64,000 nucleotides of DNA from Acinetobacter sp. ANC 7912 (GTDB lineage Bacteria > Pseudomonadota > Gammaproteobacteria > Pseudomonadales > Moraxellaceae), in NCBI RefSeq assembly GCF_039862785.1, contig NZ_CP156795.1, positions 1,302,001 through 1,366,000 on the forward strand, read 5' to 3'. This document shows positions 9,664-19,469 of this stretch, one piece after another. Position 1 is the stretch's first letter; every line of letters begins with the position of its first letter. Below the pieces are notes generated by a model. It was not told where the DNA came from and did no database searches. It worked only from the letters and a program-made list of their open reading frames with translations. A program made the position numbers and the translations under genes.

Positions 9664-10569
9664 TTAATTTTTTGGTGTCATCACTTGCCATACATTCCAG
9701 CGACCTTGTTTCTCGATTTCCTGAATCAGGCGATCAGCAACTTCAGCTTCTTGCGGGTATTTCACTTTATAGTTTTTCAGAACCTGAACCGCATTCTTTT
9801 TATTTTCCATGGCAATGTAGTTATTTGCCGCAGATAGATACGCTTCCTGAACACCGGCTTTCATGGCTTTTTCCAGGTAAGGAATGGCCTCACGATGACC
9901 ACCACCTTCAGAAAGGCCGAAACCGAACCAGAAGTTAGCTTCTGCATCATCTTGGTTGATTTTCAGGATACGTTGCGCATAAGTCAGAGATTTGGTGGTG
10001 TAGACCGAACCTAAGTCCAGGTTACGCGCCATCACGCTGGCTTTAAATGCACGGATCAGCACGTCAAAAGACGCATTGCTATTGGCAGCTAAAGTATCCA
10101 GCTGTTGAGTCACGCGTTTCAGCTTAATTTCAAAACCTTTGCGTTCTTGACGTTCAGTAAAACGAGGTGGATAGTGGCGTGCCTTACCTTCAACCAGTTG
10201 CAGGAAGTCATCAATATCCGTGATATCGATTTCATCCTGACCTGCCAGTGTTGCATAGCGCATCGAACGTGTATTGCTGTTCACCGTTGGAATGATCAGC
10301 TTGTTCACTTCCAGCGTAATTTTTTTCGACGGATCTTCACTACTATTCACCACCATTTTTGTCACTGGCGCCGCTGTTGCTTTTTGCAGGTGAATTTCAA
10401 ATGGAGGTGGTTCGTTATAGTTAAATGGGTTTAATGCATAAAAAGGTGGAGTCAGTTCCGGTTCAGCAAAGACCATTGCATTTTGTGGTGCAGCGGGTTT
10501 GTGGGATGGAGTGGAACACGCCGTCAATGCAATCGCTAAGCAGGCAAGCGCCAATGGCTTAAATGTCAT
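9664..10569 (-). CDS. TPR-like lipoprotein of unknown function
   Basis: 301 residues from ATG 10569; GGAT lies about 8 bases before it, whereas the ATG at 10578 has no ribosome site. The signal peptide ends LTA|C (lipobox). The middle (DEIDITDIDDFLQLVEGKAR) is not recognised. The C-terminal third contains helical tetratricopeptide-like repeats (AEANFWFGFGLSEGG..AIPYLEKAMKAG; EAYLSAANNYIAMENKKNAVQVLKNY). Predicted periplasm-facing lipid-anchored scaffold. Stands between the lipase gene and cysE; its own terminator suggests a single-gene unit. No function is assigned. Confidence 0.65.
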   Translation of the reverse strand: MTFKPLALACLAIALTACSTPSHKPAAPQNAMVFAEPELTPPFYALNPFNYNEPPPFEIHLQKATAAPVTKMVVNSSEDPSKKITLEVNKLIIPTVNSNTRSMRYATLAGQDEIDITDIDDFLQLVEGKARHYPPRFTERQERKGFEIKLKRVTQQLDTLAANSNASFDVLIRAFKASVMARNLDLGSVYTTKSLTYAQRILKINQDDAEANFWFGFGLSEGGGHREAIPYLEKAMKAGVQEAYLSAANNYIAMENKKNAVQVLKNYKVKYPQEAEVADRLIQEIEKQGRWNVWQVMTPKN

Positions 10570-10674
10570 GGTATACATCCATTTATGTTATTTTGAAAAG
10601 CTGGTAAAACGCATGTTCGTCAGTCTAAGAAAACTAAAACGAACATGCAAGTGACAGCATGTTATTCTTGAGAA

Positions 10675-11484
10675 TTAAGCTTTAGATTGTGAGGTTTGGG
10701 CTTCACACTCACGGCGGGCATCTTCAAGAATTTTCAGTTCTTCTTTACTGAATGGTTTCTCATTCAGTTGATTCTTGTTGAAAGTCGGGTCTAGCAGTGA
10801 CAGACGGTTGCAGAGCATATTCATGCGCTTTTCATTCTGCTGAATACGATCCAGCAGTACACGCATACCGTCTAAAATCGGATCAGACTGGTCTTCAGTT
10901 GCCGCATAAGGCTGGAAGCCAATGCTTTGCGCATAGTCACGGCGGCGTGCTTCAGCTTCATCCTTCGGTTCATCTTTACGGATAAAGCGCGCCGGGTTAC
11001 CCACTGCAGTGGTATTTTCTGGTACGGCTTTGGTCACTACAGCATTGGAACCAATCTTGGCATTCTTACCGACGGTAAATGGCCCAAGAATCTTGGCACC
11101 CGCACCGACCACAACCCCATCTTCCAGGGTCGGGTGACGTTTACCTTTATTCCAGGTGGTACCACCCAAAGTAACGCCGTGATACAGGGTCACATCATCA
11201 CCAATTTCCGCGGTTTCACCAATCACCACACCCATGCCATGGTCAATGAAGAAGCGTTTGCCAATTTTGGCACCTGGATGGATTTCAATCCCGGTCAGGA
11301 AACGGCTAACAGAGGACAGTGCACGTGCCGTACCTTTACAATCTTTGTTCCACAGTTCATGAGCAACACGGTGCATAATCAGCGCGTGAATGCCTGGATA
11401 GGTAGTCAAGACTTCCAGGGTATTGCGTGCAGCAGGATCGCGCGCGAAGACAGCCTGTATATCCTCTTTGAGCTGTTTGAACAT
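10675..11484 (-). CDS. cysE: Serine O-acetyltransferase CysE
   Basis: 269 residues. N-terminal helical domain (about 1-60, [20 protein letters not shown]) followed by hexapeptide repeats with the signature [39 protein letters not shown] and [20 protein letters not shown]. Asp-His pairs in FIDHGMG and LYHGVTLGG are the catalytic residues of the family. It makes O-acetylserine from serine and acetyl-CoA, the committed step of cysteine synthesis. The C-terminal ~90-residue extension is longer than the classical feedback-inhibition tail. Its ATG shares one base with the trmJ stop (TAATG), so the two are translationally coupled. Confidence 0.95.
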   Translation of the reverse strand: MFKQLKEDIQAVFARDPAARNTLEVLTTYPGIHALIMHRVAHELWNKDCKGTARALSSVSRFLTGIEIHPGAKIGKRFFIDHGMGVVIGETAEIGDDVTLYHGVTLGGTTWNKGKRHPTLEDGVVVGAGAKILGPFTVGKNAKIGSNAVVTKAVPENTTAVGNPARFIRKDEPKDEAEARRRDYAQSIGFQPYAATEDQSDPILDGMRVLLDRIQQNEKRMNMLCNRLSLLDPTFNKNQLNEKPFSKEELKILEDARRECEAQTSQSKA

Positions 11485-12332
11485 TAGATTTGATCCTCGT
11501 CCTGTTGGGTAGTATGTGAAGATTTCTTCCAGGTGCCGTTATTCAGGGCTTGAACACGGCTGAAAATACCACGCAATAAGTGATATTCCATACGATCTAA
11601 TTGTATACGTCCGAATAGGCGACGCAAGCGTAAAGGCAGCAATCGTGGATTTTTTGGATCCATAAATTCAATTTCTGCCAGCATTTTTTCCAGATGCGGA
11701 TAAAACTGTTCCATCTGATCATGAGTGACCAGCGGCTCATCCCATTCCATTTCAATGCCATCCACCACTTGCATGGTGGCTTTCGGATCACGGGGATGTT
11801 CAACCTGATCCAGTGCTGCCATACGCAGTTCATAACAGATGACCTGAATCGCCTGAGCAACGTTTAACACGCCGTAGTCGCTATTGACTGGAATGGTCAG
11901 GTGATAGTTGGCCATGGCCAGTTCTTCATTGGTAAGGCCACGGTCTTCACGACCAAATAAAATGGCAATTTCCTGTTTTTCTTGAACGACTGCAGAAAGC
12001 GCTTTTTCAGCTGCTGGGCGCGCATCCAGTAAAGGCCATGGAATGGTACGGCTACGTGCACTGGTACCAAAGACAATCTGGCAGTCCTTGATTGCATCTT
12101 CCAGTGTATCGACAATTTCAATTTTTTCAATTAGATCCGTTGCACCTGCTGCCAGTGCGTCAATATCCGGATGCGGATAGGTTTTTGGTGCTACCAAAAC
12201 CAGTTTGGATAGTCCCATGGTTTTCATGGCACGGAGTGCACTGCCGATATTGGCTGGGAGGGTGGTATTCACCATGACAATACGCACATGGGAGAGATGT
12301 GCTGAAACAGCAGCATTGTCAATTAGACTCAT
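11484..12332 (-). CDS. trmJ: tRNA (cytidine/uridine-2'-O-)-methyltransferase TrmJ
   Basis: 282 residues of the SpoU/SPOUT class. Conserved pieces are [25 protein letters not shown] (motif 1, with PANIG), [21 protein letters not shown] (motif 2) and [23 protein letters not shown] (motif 3, the trefoil-knot SAM site). The family methylates the ribose at position 32 of the tRNA anticodon loop. The C-terminal ~90 residues are the helical extension usual for TrmJ. Forms a tight pair with cysE; it lies just upstream of cysE and downstream of dnaE. Confidence 0.93.
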   Translation of the reverse strand: MSLIDNAAVSAHLSHVRIVMVNTTLPANIGSALRAMKTMGLSKLVLVAPKTYPHPDIDALAAGATDLIEKIEIVDTLEDAIKDCQIVFGTSARSRTIPWPLLDARPAAEKALSAVVQEKQEIAILFGREDRGLTNEELAMANYHLTIPVNSDYGVLNVAQAIQVICYELRMAALDQVEHPRDPKATMQVVDGIEMEWDEPLVTHDQMEQFYPHLEKMLAEIEFMDPKNPRLLPLRLRRLFGRIQLDRMEYHLLRGIFSRVQALNNGTWKKSSHTTQQDEDQI

Positions 12333-12366
12333 GATAATTCCAGTTTGAATATTTTAAATTGAGAGA

Positions 12367-15300
12367 TTAGGAATACTGGGCCTGAGACTCAGCTTCATAG
12401 AGTGCCAGTGCATCGTCCATGCTCATGTCAGCGGGCGGTGGTGGTACTTCAACAGGTTTGGCTTCTTCATACGATACGGCACGGGCAGCTTTAGATTTCA
12501 CCTGATATTCGATATGCAGGGCAGTCTTGCCGAAATAGTCGCGCAATTTGGCGAGTAGCTCATCCAGCGGCGCAACTTTCCAGCTTAATCCTAAATGCAG
12601 TTCGGCAGTAGCATAGCCATAATCCAGGTACAAAATCACTGGAATATGCGTGCTCATATCCACATTGGTATAGGGCAACAAGATTTGCTGCAGGTCTTTA
12701 GAAAGCGTCTTGCTATAATGCTCGGCATCTAGGGTGATCTTGATGCTGTTGGCACGTTTTTGACGGATTTCATTCAGGCTAAAGGCTTTGGTCAGACGAC
12801 CAAGTGGGCGGTCAAAACCTTCACGCTCATAAATTTCACCTTCAATCACCACAACTTTTTCAACCTGAATGATGTCTTTGAAGCGCTGGAAGCGTTCGTG
12901 GTTGCTGGAAATCTCGATACGTGCAGTACCATCATCCAGTGTCACCATCATCCGGTTCGGGAAGTTGGCCACATCCACAACCAAGCCGGCAAAAACAGTA
13001 GTTACACCACGACGGGTCGGCGTCAGTTCATTGATCTGACAAGGCACAAAGGCTTTTAGTTCATTGCGATAAACATCAATCGGGTGACCAGTCAGGTATA
13101 GGCCTAAAGTATCTTTTTCACCTTTCAGGCGCACTTCATCGGACCAAGGTTTTACTGGCTTAATCGGTTTACGCTGAACTTCTTCCACTTCACCAAACAG
13201 GTCCATGATCCCGGTTTCGCGGTTATGCCGTGCCTGTTCCGCTGCCTGAACTGCTTCCGGTAATTGTGCCATCAGATCGGCACGTTCAATGCCCAAGCAA
13301 TCCAGTGCACCGGCACGAATCAGGGCTTCCAAGGTACGTTTATTGATTTTCTTCAGGTCAATCCGATGACAGAAGTCAAACAGGTCTTTATAGGGGCCAT
13401 CATTCTGGCGGGATTCAATCACCGATTGCATTGCGGCTTCACCAACGCCTTTAATTGCCCCTAAACCATAAACGATGGTTTGGGGATCGCTGGCATGGAA
13501 CTGGTACAGCGACATATTCACCGATGGCGGCAGCACTTCTAGGCCATTATTACGGCAGTCGTCAATCAGGAACACCACATTATCGGTGTTCTGCATTTCC
13601 GAAGTCATCACCGCAGACATGAATTCAGCCGGGTAGTGGGCTTTTAGCCAAGCAGTTTGATAGGCAACCAAAGCATAAGCAGCAGCGTGCGATTTGTTAA
13701 AGCCATAGCCTGCAAATTTTTCCATATAGTCAAAGATATGGTTTGCAGTGGCTTCATCGATATCTTTTTTCGCTGCACCTTCGATGAAGATCTGACGATG
13801 CTTAATCATCTCTTCAACTTTCTTTTTACCCATGGCACGACGCAGCAAGTCCGCACCACCGAGGGTATAGCCCGCACAGAACTGTGCCGCCTGCATCACC
13901 TGTTCCTGATATACCATGATCCCGTAAGTCGGTTCCAGCACTTTTTCCAGCAATGGATGCAGGTATTCGAACTCACCACCGTGCATACGGAAGATAAAGT
14001 CTGGAATCAGGTCCATGGGGCCAGGACGGTACAGGGATACGAATGCAATAATTTCTTCGAACTTACTTGGACGTGCATCCTTCAACATCTTTTTCATGCC
14101 GACGGATTCAAACTGGAATACCGCAGTGGTATTCGCCGTTGCGAAGATGTTATAGGCGGCTTTGTCATCCAGTGGGATATAAGAAATATTCACCGGCTCC
14201 GTGATGTCTGGGCGAGCATTGATATGCTTAATTGCATCTTCAATCACGGTCAGGTTACGCAGACCCAGGAAGTCGAATTTCACCAGGCCGGCAGCTTCGA
14301 CGTCGTCCTTATCGAACTGAGCGACACGACCAGTACCATCGGCATCACAGAGTACAGCGGAATAGTCGGTCAGCTTGGTTGGGGCAATCACCACACCACC
14401 GGCGTGTTTACCGGTATTCCGGGTAATGCCTTCCAGTTTTAGCGCCATTTCCCAGATTTCTGAAGCATCGTCATAATCAGGGTTCGAAGGATTGGTGACA
14501 ATATCTTTGAGCTGTGGTTCAGCTTCGAGTGATTCTTCCAGACTTAAACCTAAAGGCTTGGTTGGAATCAGTTTAGAAATACGGTCTGCCAGACCATAGG
14601 ATTTGCCCAGTACACGCGCCACGTCACGAATCGCACCTTTGGCTGCCATAGTGCCGAAAGTCGCGATCTGAGATACCGCATCACGGCCATAAGTCCGTGC
14701 CACATAATCGATCACGCGGTCACGACCCGCGATACAGAAGTCGACGTCGAAGTCGGGCATCGATACACGTTCCGGGTTCAAGAAACGTTCGAACAGCAGG
14801 TCATAACGCAGTGGATCAAGATCTGTAATTTTCAAGCTATATGCTACAAGAGAACCTGCACCCGAACCACGACCTGGGCCAACTGGTACGCCGTTGTTCT
14901 TCGACCACTGAATGAAGTCCATCACGATCAGGAAGTAGCCTGGGAACTGCATGGTGAGAATAATATTGATCTCAAAGGCCAGACGTTCATCATAAGGCTT
15001 GCGGATTTCTGGCCAGTCCTCACCACGCTTTTCTGGTGGATAAAGGAAATTCAGGCGTTCTTCCAAACCTTCTTCACAGAGATGGGTGAAGTAGGTGTCA
15101 ATGGTATGACCCTCTGGAATCGGATAATCTGGCAGATCGTGGAAGCCGAGACGCAAGGTCACATTACAGCGACGTGCGATGTGGTAGGTATTTTCAATCG
15201 CGGTTGGAATATCGCTAAATAGTTCCGCCATTTCCTCTGAGTTTTTGAAATATTGCTCAGGGCTATACAGTTTTGGGCGGCGGTTATCACTTAGCACATA

Positions 15301-15939
15301 ACCATCGGCGATACAAACACGTGCTTCATGGGCCTCAAAGTCTTCACGCGCAATAAAGTGTACGTCATTATGTGCGACCACACCGATATTAAATTTTTTC
15401 GCCAGTTTGACGGCTTCTTCAATGAAAGCATCTTCATTGGCACGGTTGGTACGGGTTAGTGCGAGGTAAACACGGTTACCGAATTTTTCGACCCATTCTT
15501 GTAGCAGTGGTTCAGCTTTTTGCGGGTTCGAGGTAATCAGCATTTTACCGACATCAGAATTGATGCCGAGCAGTACAATCAAATCTTGGTTTTGGTTCAG
15601 GATCCATTCTTTTTGTACGCAAGGAATATCCAGTTGTTGACCACTAATATAACCTTCAGAGACCAGTTCGGTCAGATTGCGCCAGCCTTTGTTGCTCATC
15701 GCTAGCAGGGTAGCGCGATGTTCGGCATCATTCAGGCGGATTTCTGAACCTAAGATTGGTTTAATCCCGGCACCCAGGCATTTTTTATAGAATTTTACCG
15801 CAGCGTGCAGGTTAGACAGGTCTGTAATGGCGAGCGCAGGCATCTCGTCATTTGCAGCAGCTTTGACTAGATCAGGTATACGTACGATGGATTCAGTAAT
15901 CGAAAATTCAGTATGAATACCAAGATGAACAAAGTGCAT
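12367..15939 (-). CDS. dnaE: DNA polymerase III alpha subunit DnaE
   Basis: 1190 residues. N-terminal PHP domain (FVHLGIHTEFSI..., AAVKFYKKCLGAGIKPILG), polymerase core with GPGRGSGAGSLVAYSLKIT and the metal-binding PDFDVDFC motif near residue 400, fingers region RPGPMDLIPDFIFRMHG, the beta-binding segment near residue 930, and a C-terminal OB-fold (TTVFAGLVVDVANFPNRMMV). It is the replicative polymerase subunit. In the PHP domain several canonical metal ligands are altered (HLGIHTEFS instead of HxHxxxS), consistent with a non-catalytic PHP as in many proteobacteria. In enterics dnaE follows lpxB-rnhB; here it does not. Confidence 0.97.
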   Translation of the reverse strand: MHFVHLGIHTEFSITESIVRIPDLVKAAANDEMPALAITDLSNLHAAVKFYKKCLGAGIKPILGSEIRLNDAEHRATLLAMSNKGWRNLTELVSEGYISGQQLDIPCVQKEWILNQNQDLIVLLGINSDVGKMLITSNPQKAEPLLQEWVEKFGNRVYLALTRTNRANEDAFIEEAVKLAKKFNIGVVAHNDVHFIAREDFEAHEARVCIADGYVLSDNRRPKLYSPEQYFKNSEEMAELFSDIPTAIENTYHIARRCNVTLRLGFHDLPDYPIPEGHTIDTYFTHLCEEGLEERLNFLYPPEKRGEDWPEIRKPYDERLAFEINIILTMQFPGYFLIVMDFIQWSKNNGVPVGPGRGSGAGSLVAYSLKITDLDPLRYDLLFERFLNPERVSMPDFDVDFCIAGRDRVIDYVARTYGRDAVSQIATFGTMAAKGAIRDVARVLGKSYGLADRISKLIPTKPLGLSLEESLEAEPQLKDIVTNPSNPDYDDASEIWEMALKLEGITRNTGKHAGGVVIAPTKLTDYSAVLCDADGTGRVAQFDKDDVEAAGLVKFDFLGLRNLTVIEDAIKHINARPDITEPVNISYIPLDDKAAYNIFATANTTAVFQFESVGMKKMLKDARPSKFEEIIAFVSLYRPGPMDLIPDFIFRMHGGEFEYLHPLLEKVLEPTYGIMVYQEQVMQAAQFCAGYTLGGADLLRRAMGKKKVEEMIKHRQIFIEGAAKKDIDEATANHIFDYMEKFAGYGFNKSHAAAYALVAYQTAWLKAHYPAEFMSAVMTSEMQNTDNVVFLIDDCRNNGLEVLPPSVNMSLYQFHASDPQTIVYGLGAIKGVGEAAMQSVIESRQNDGPYKDLFDFCHRIDLKKINKRTLEALIRAGALDCLGIERADLMAQLPEAVQAAEQARHNRETGIMDLFGEVEEVQRKPIKPVKPWSDEVRLKGEKDTLGLYLTGHPIDVYRNELKAFVPCQINELTPTRRGVTTVFAGLVVDVANFPNRMMVTLDDGTARIEISSNHERFQRFKDIIQVEKVVVIEGEIYEREGFDRPLGRLTKAFSLNEIRQKRANSIKITLDAEHYSKTLSKDLQQILLPYTNVDMSTHIPVILYLDYGYATAELHLGLSWKVAPLDELLAKLRDYFGKTALHIEYQVKSKAARAVSYEEAKPVEVPPPPADMSMDDALALYEAESQAQYS

Positions 15940-16105
15940 ATATGAGTCCCTGCAAAAACCACTCGATAGTTTAGCACGGGATTTATTGTTTCAGTTTGAA
16001 ATTGAGGGGAAATGCTGAACTTTTAGACCTTAATTTAAAGTAGACTTTGGAGTGCTTATTCTATTTAAACAAGGATAATTTCCCTGAAATTAAATCTATA
16101 GCCCA

Positions 16106-16196
16106 GCGACATGGATGTCGCCAGTTGATCTGTGGCACAAGGAAGTGCCATCAGATCAACAAAGGGGTTTTGTTACTTTTGCCCCGTCAAAAGTAA
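16106..16196 (+). repeat. Three-hairpin repeat element, copy 1
   Basis: Three consecutive inverted repeats: GCGACAT gg ATGTCGC (16106-16121); a long stem GTTGATCTGTGGCAC (16124-16138) with GTGCCA-t-CAGATCAAC (16145-16160); and TTACTTTTG / CAAAAGTAA (arms ~16172-16196). The order and the spacing match copy 2 on the other strand. It has no convincing coding capacity. The 657-bp gap between dnaE and metI holds only these two copies and A/T-rich sequence. Confidence 0.6.
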
Positions 16197-16357
16197 GGGA
16201 AAACTTTTAGTAATAAAATTTATTTTCTCTCATTTCTAAAATAAGAATCAATTTTTAGTGACTTTTTTAGGTATATAGCTATCTAGATGAGAAAAGTTAT
16301 AAAGTTCAAAAATTAATTAATCATTTATAGTATTTAGAATTTGGGTATTTAGATTTA

Positions 16358-16501
16358 TTGCTTTTACTTTTGAAAGATGAGCAGCATTGCTGCGCAAGGT
16401 AACAAAAATCTTCTGTTGGCTTGACGATATGTCCTGAGTAAACTTTAAGCACTGCTTTAAAGTGAACGTAAGACAAGCCAACGGGCGACATCCATGTCGC
16501 C
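16358..16501 (-). repeat. Three-hairpin repeat element, copy 2 (inverted)
   Basis: On the minus strand: the same GCGACAT gg ATGTCGC palindrome (16485-16500), then GTTGGCTTG paired with CAAGCCAAC (16474-16482 and 16415-16423), then TTACCTT...CAAAAGTAA. The middle stem differs in sequence from copy 1 but still pairs. The loop of the middle hairpin is longer and the third hairpin is less perfect. A 60-codon open frame overlaps it but has no support. Confidence 0.6.
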
Positions 16502-16554
16502 AACCTCGATAGTTAATAGGTTAATTAGGGTGTTATAGATTTTTATATAAGAAT

Positions 16555-16578
16555 AAAACCCTCAAAAAGAGGGCTTTA
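16555..16578 (-). terminator. Probable terminator after metI
   Basis: CCCTC aaaaa GAGGG stem with flanking A- and T-rich sequence, immediately downstream of metI on the minus strand; short stem, moderate support. Confidence 0.55.
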
Positions 16579-16596
16579 TTTACTTAGGAATTTAGC

Positions 16597-17292
16597 TTAA
16601 CGAAGTCGTGATAACCAGTCCCCAACACTTTGCACAATTTGAACTAGGATCAATAAAACAATCACAGTCATGATTACGACAGATGTATCAAAACGCTGAT
16701 AACCATAAGAAATCGCCAGATCACCAATACCACCGGCACCCACAGCACCGGCCATCGCGGTTGCACCAATCAGGCTGATGGTTGCAGTGGTCAGGTTAAG
16801 GATCAATGAGCTACGCGCTTCCGGCAGAATAAACTTAAAGATAATCTGCATTGGCGTTGCACCCATGGCTTGGGCAGATTCGATAATCCCTTCGTTGACT
16901 TCTAGCAGAGAGGTTTCAACTAAACGACCGATATAAGGACCAACATAAATAGTCAACGGTACAATAGCCGCCCAAGTCCCGATAGAAGTACCCACCAAAA
17001 ACTTGGTTAGTGGAATAACCGCAATCAATAGGATAATAAATGGTAGAGAGCGTAGGGCATTTACAATCGGATTTAAGCTATGGTAAATGATACGGTTGGG
17101 TAGAATTCCATTTGGACGAGTCACTAGTAGGATAATCGCCTGAATAAAGCCCCAGATGCAGCCAAACAGCATCGCGAAGAACACCATGTGAAAGGTTTCT
17201 TGCAGTGCAGTAACAAACTGGTCCATCGATAGGGAGCTTTTCCAGAATGGCGCAGTAATGGTGGTCAACCACTGTACAATTAAGTCTCTCAT
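16597..17292 (-). CDS. metI: Methionine ABC transporter permease MetI
   Basis: 231 residues with five to six membrane segments and the binding-protein-dependent permease EAA loop (ESAQAMGATPMQIIFKFILPEA near residue 140), which docks on MetN. The C-terminus GAVGAGGIGDLAISYGYQRF is typical of MetI. It forms the inner-membrane channel for D/L-methionine uptake with MetN and MetQ. Its ATG overlaps the metN stop by 4 bases (ATGA), so translation is coupled. Confidence 0.93.
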   Translation of the reverse strand: MRDLIVQWLTTITAPFWKSSLSMDQFVTALQETFHMVFFAMLFGCIWGFIQAIILLVTRPNGILPNRIIYHSLNPIVNALRSLPFIILLIAVIPLTKFLVGTSIGTWAAIVPLTIYVGPYIGRLVETSLLEVNEGIIESAQAMGATPMQIIFKFILPEARSSLILNLTTATISLIGATAMAGAVGAGGIGDLAISYGYQRFDTSVVIMTVIVLLILVQIVQSVGDWLSRLR

Positions 17293-18314
17293 TCTTGTAC
17301 TCCTGCTTGATCTACTTGTACGCCGTTGTCTCTCAGATATTGCATTGCCGCTGTGATTTGCGCTGGATCGCCTAAGAGCTGAATAAACATCTGGCCAATC
17401 ACTGAACCATTAATTTCTGTCATATTGGCAAACAGGATATTCAAGCTGATATCAAACTGTTTAATCACACCTTGAATCACGGTTTCCTGCGCAGAACTAC
17501 CGAGGAATTTTAAACAATAAATACTGTGATGATTCTGATTTTCCAGATTCGCCAGAATGTTCACTGGCAAATTTTGCTGGAGTACAGTTTGAATGAAGTT
17601 TTTCGTCGTTGGATGCTGAGGTTGACTAAAGATCTGCAGGGTAGAACCGGTTTCAATCACATCACCTTTTTCCATGACAGCCACATAATCACATACGGTC
17701 TCAATGACATCCATTTCATGGGTCACCATAACAATGGTAATGCCTTGTTCCTGATTAATGCGTTTGAGTAGTTGCAGTACAGATTTAGTAGTTTGCGGAT
17801 CTAGAGCAGAAGTTGCTTCATCACATAACAAAATTTTTGGGTGATTTGCCAATGCACGAGCAATACCAACACGTTGCTTTTGACCACCGGACAGTTCATC
17901 CGGGAAAGCATGACGCTTATGTTTCAGATCAATAAAATCCAGCAGTTCTTCGAGACGTTTTTCCCGTTCAGCCCTACTCCAGCCAAGCAACTTCATTGGC
18001 ATTTCAATATTGGCAGCAACAGTTTTGGTCTGCATTAAGTTAAAATGCTGGAAAATCATGCCGATCTGGGTACGTTCCTGACGCAATGATTTGGCATCCA
18101 AAGCAGTAAAGTCCGTGCCATTGATAATCACCTGACCAGAAGTAGGGCGTTCAAGCAGATTAATCAGGCGGATCAGGGTACTTTTACCGGCACCACTATA
18201 GCCAATAATGCCAAAGATACTGCCGGTTGGAATCTGTAAATTAATCCGATTCAAGGCACGTAAGGTTTGACCCTTGAGCTCATACTGTTTGGAGATGTCT
18301 TTAAATTCAATCAT
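17289..18314 (-). CDS. metN: Methionine ABC transporter ATPase MetN
   Basis: 341 residues. Walker A GYSGAGKST, Q-loop MIFQHFNLM, signature LSGGQKQR, Walker B ILLCDEATSALD and H-loop VMVTHE are all present. The C-terminal ~95 residues form the NIL domain (SIYCLKFLGSS..., LNILFANMTEINGSVIGQMFI), which in E. coli MetN binds methionine and inhibits transport from the cytoplasmic side. Located between metQ and metI; a strong hairpin lies 20 bases upstream of its start, separating it from metQ. Confidence 0.94.
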   Translation of the reverse strand: MIEFKDISKQYELKGQTLRALNRINLQIPTGSIFGIIGYSGAGKSTLIRLINLLERPTSGQVIINGTDFTALDAKSLRQERTQIGMIFQHFNLMQTKTVAANIEMPMKLLGWSRAEREKRLEELLDFIDLKHKRHAFPDELSGGQKQRVGIARALANHPKILLCDEATSALDPQTTKSVLQLLKRINQEQGITIVMVTHEMDVIETVCDYVAVMEKGDVIETGSTLQIFSQPQHPTTKNFIQTVLQQNLPVNILANLENQNHHSIYCLKFLGSSAQETVIQGVIKQFDISLNILFANMTEINGSVIGQMFIQLLGDPAQITAAMQYLRDNGVQVDQAGVQE

Positions 18315-18335
18315 AGTGTCAAATACTGCATCACG

Positions 18336-18367
18336 AATAAAAAAACAGGCAAGAAATCTTGCCTGTT
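18336..18367 (-). terminator. Terminator hairpin between metQ and metN
   Basis: Perfect 10-bp stem AACAGGCAAG / CTTGCCTGTT (18344-18353, 18358-18367), 4-base loop, followed on the minus strand by a TTTTTATT run. It sits inside the putative metQ-metN-metI transcription unit. Confidence 0.8.
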
Positions 18368-18386
18368 CTGAATATTGATTATTGTA

Positions 18387-19262
18387 TTACTTTTCTTCGG
18401 TTAAATAAGTCACTGGTTTATTTACAGCAACTTTAGTACCACCGAAGTGTTCATCAACATAGGCTTTCACAGCAGGAGTATGATACAACTGGCCAACTTT
18501 TTGAAGTACAGGATCATTTTGACGGTCAGCAGCGACAGCTAAAATGTTAACATTCATTTTAGTACTTTGATCAATCGCTTCGTAATAGATCGCATCTTTC
18601 AATACGTTCAGACCACCTTCCATTGCCAAAGTATTACCTAGAACAATCGCATCTACTTCATCTTTCACACGGACTGCAGTCGCCATTTGAATTGGCTTGA
18701 TGACAATCTGTTTCGCATTTTCAGTGATGTCAGCAGGCGTACCTTTTACCAGGTCAAAGTTTGGTTTAAGTTTTACCAGACCCGCAGATTGTAAAAGTAA
18801 CAATGCACGTGATTCATTCGCGCCATCGTTAGGAATAGCAATTGTCGCACCTTGCTTAAACTCTTCAACTTTTTTCACTTTGCTTGAGTAAATCCCCATT
18901 GGCTCAAGATAAGTCGTAGAAAGTGGAGCGATCTTTTGCGTATTGGCGTCGTTATAAGCAACCATATAGGCATAAGACTGGAAGGCGTTGACATCAATTT
19001 CTTTGTTGGCAACAGCAGTATTCATCGCCACATAGTCAGTAAAGTTTTTCACATCAAGCTTGATGCCGGCTTGTTTAGTTTCAGGCAAAGTTGAAATGTA
19101 GCGCCATACGTCAGCATCTGAACCAGTCGATGCCATAGTAACCGTTTGCAATTCACCTGAATCTTTGTTTTGTGCTGCGTCCGTTGCAGGCGCTTCTTGT
19201 TTTCCGCATGCAGTTAAAGTCAGTACAGATGCACTGAGTAAAACGCCAAGTAGCTTTTTCAT
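18387..19262 (-). CDS. metQ: Methionine-binding lipoprotein MetQ
   Basis: 291 residues. Lipoprotein signal peptide with lipobox LTA|C at residue 19, then the NlpA/MetQ fold: VTMASTGSDADVWRYI, the conserved segment AIPNDGANESRALLLLQSAGLVKL, and a ligand region DAIVLGNTLAMEGG. It captures methionine in the periplasm and delivers it to MetIN. It is promoter-proximal in the order metQ-metN-metI, the reverse of the enteric metNIQ order, and is followed by a terminator-like hairpin, which fits a need for more binding protein than transporter. Confidence 0.92.
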   Translation of the reverse strand: MKKLLGVLLSASVLTLTACGKQEAPATDAAQNKDSGELQTVTMASTGSDADVWRYISTLPETKQAGIKLDVKNFTDYVAMNTAVANKEIDVNAFQSYAYMVAYNDANTQKIAPLSTTYLEPMGIYSSKVKKVEEFKQGATIAIPNDGANESRALLLLQSAGLVKLKPNFDLVKGTPADITENAKQIVIKPIQMATAVRVKDEVDAIVLGNTLAMEGGLNVLKDAIYYEAIDQSTKMNVNILAVAADRQNDPVLQKVGQLYHTPAVKAYVDEHFGGTKVAVNKPVTYLTEEK

Positions 19263-19425
19263 AAAGATGTCCTAATTTTCGTGTTGCCTAAAGTATATGC
19301 ATTTTAAGGTCATGTTAAAGTGGAGTTTTATTACACTTTCATCTGACTCTAGATCGATGTCGCATGTGGCTCCGGCAGGGAAAATGCAAATGTACTGCAA
19401 CAGTTCACGTTAATTCGATCGGGTC

Positions 19426-19469
19426 AGAGTTCACCAAACCGCTATATGAACTCTCTATCTGGAGAGAGT
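19426..19469 (-). promoter_or_regulatory. Candidate metQ leader with overlapping alternative hairpins
   Basis: On the metQ strand, ACTCTCT/AGAGAGT (19450-19456, 19463-19469) and AGAGTTCA/TGAACTCT (19426-19433, 19447-19454) share bases 19450-19454 and cannot form together. It lies ~165 bases upstream of metQ. No known riboswitch consensus was recognised. The rest of the 540-bp gap (19263-19803) is A/T-rich with no gene I can support. Confidence 0.4.

Noticed and set aside
13657..14442. 261-codon open frame antisense to dnaE
   Set aside because: Rich in His, Phe and Asn as expected for the reverse of a conserved gene; no ribosome site; dnaE is certain.
16321..16503. 60-codon open frame on the minus strand between dnaE and metI
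   Set aside because: It coincides with the inverted hairpin repeat, has a low-complexity Lys/Ser-rich end and no ribosome site; better explained as non-coding repeat.
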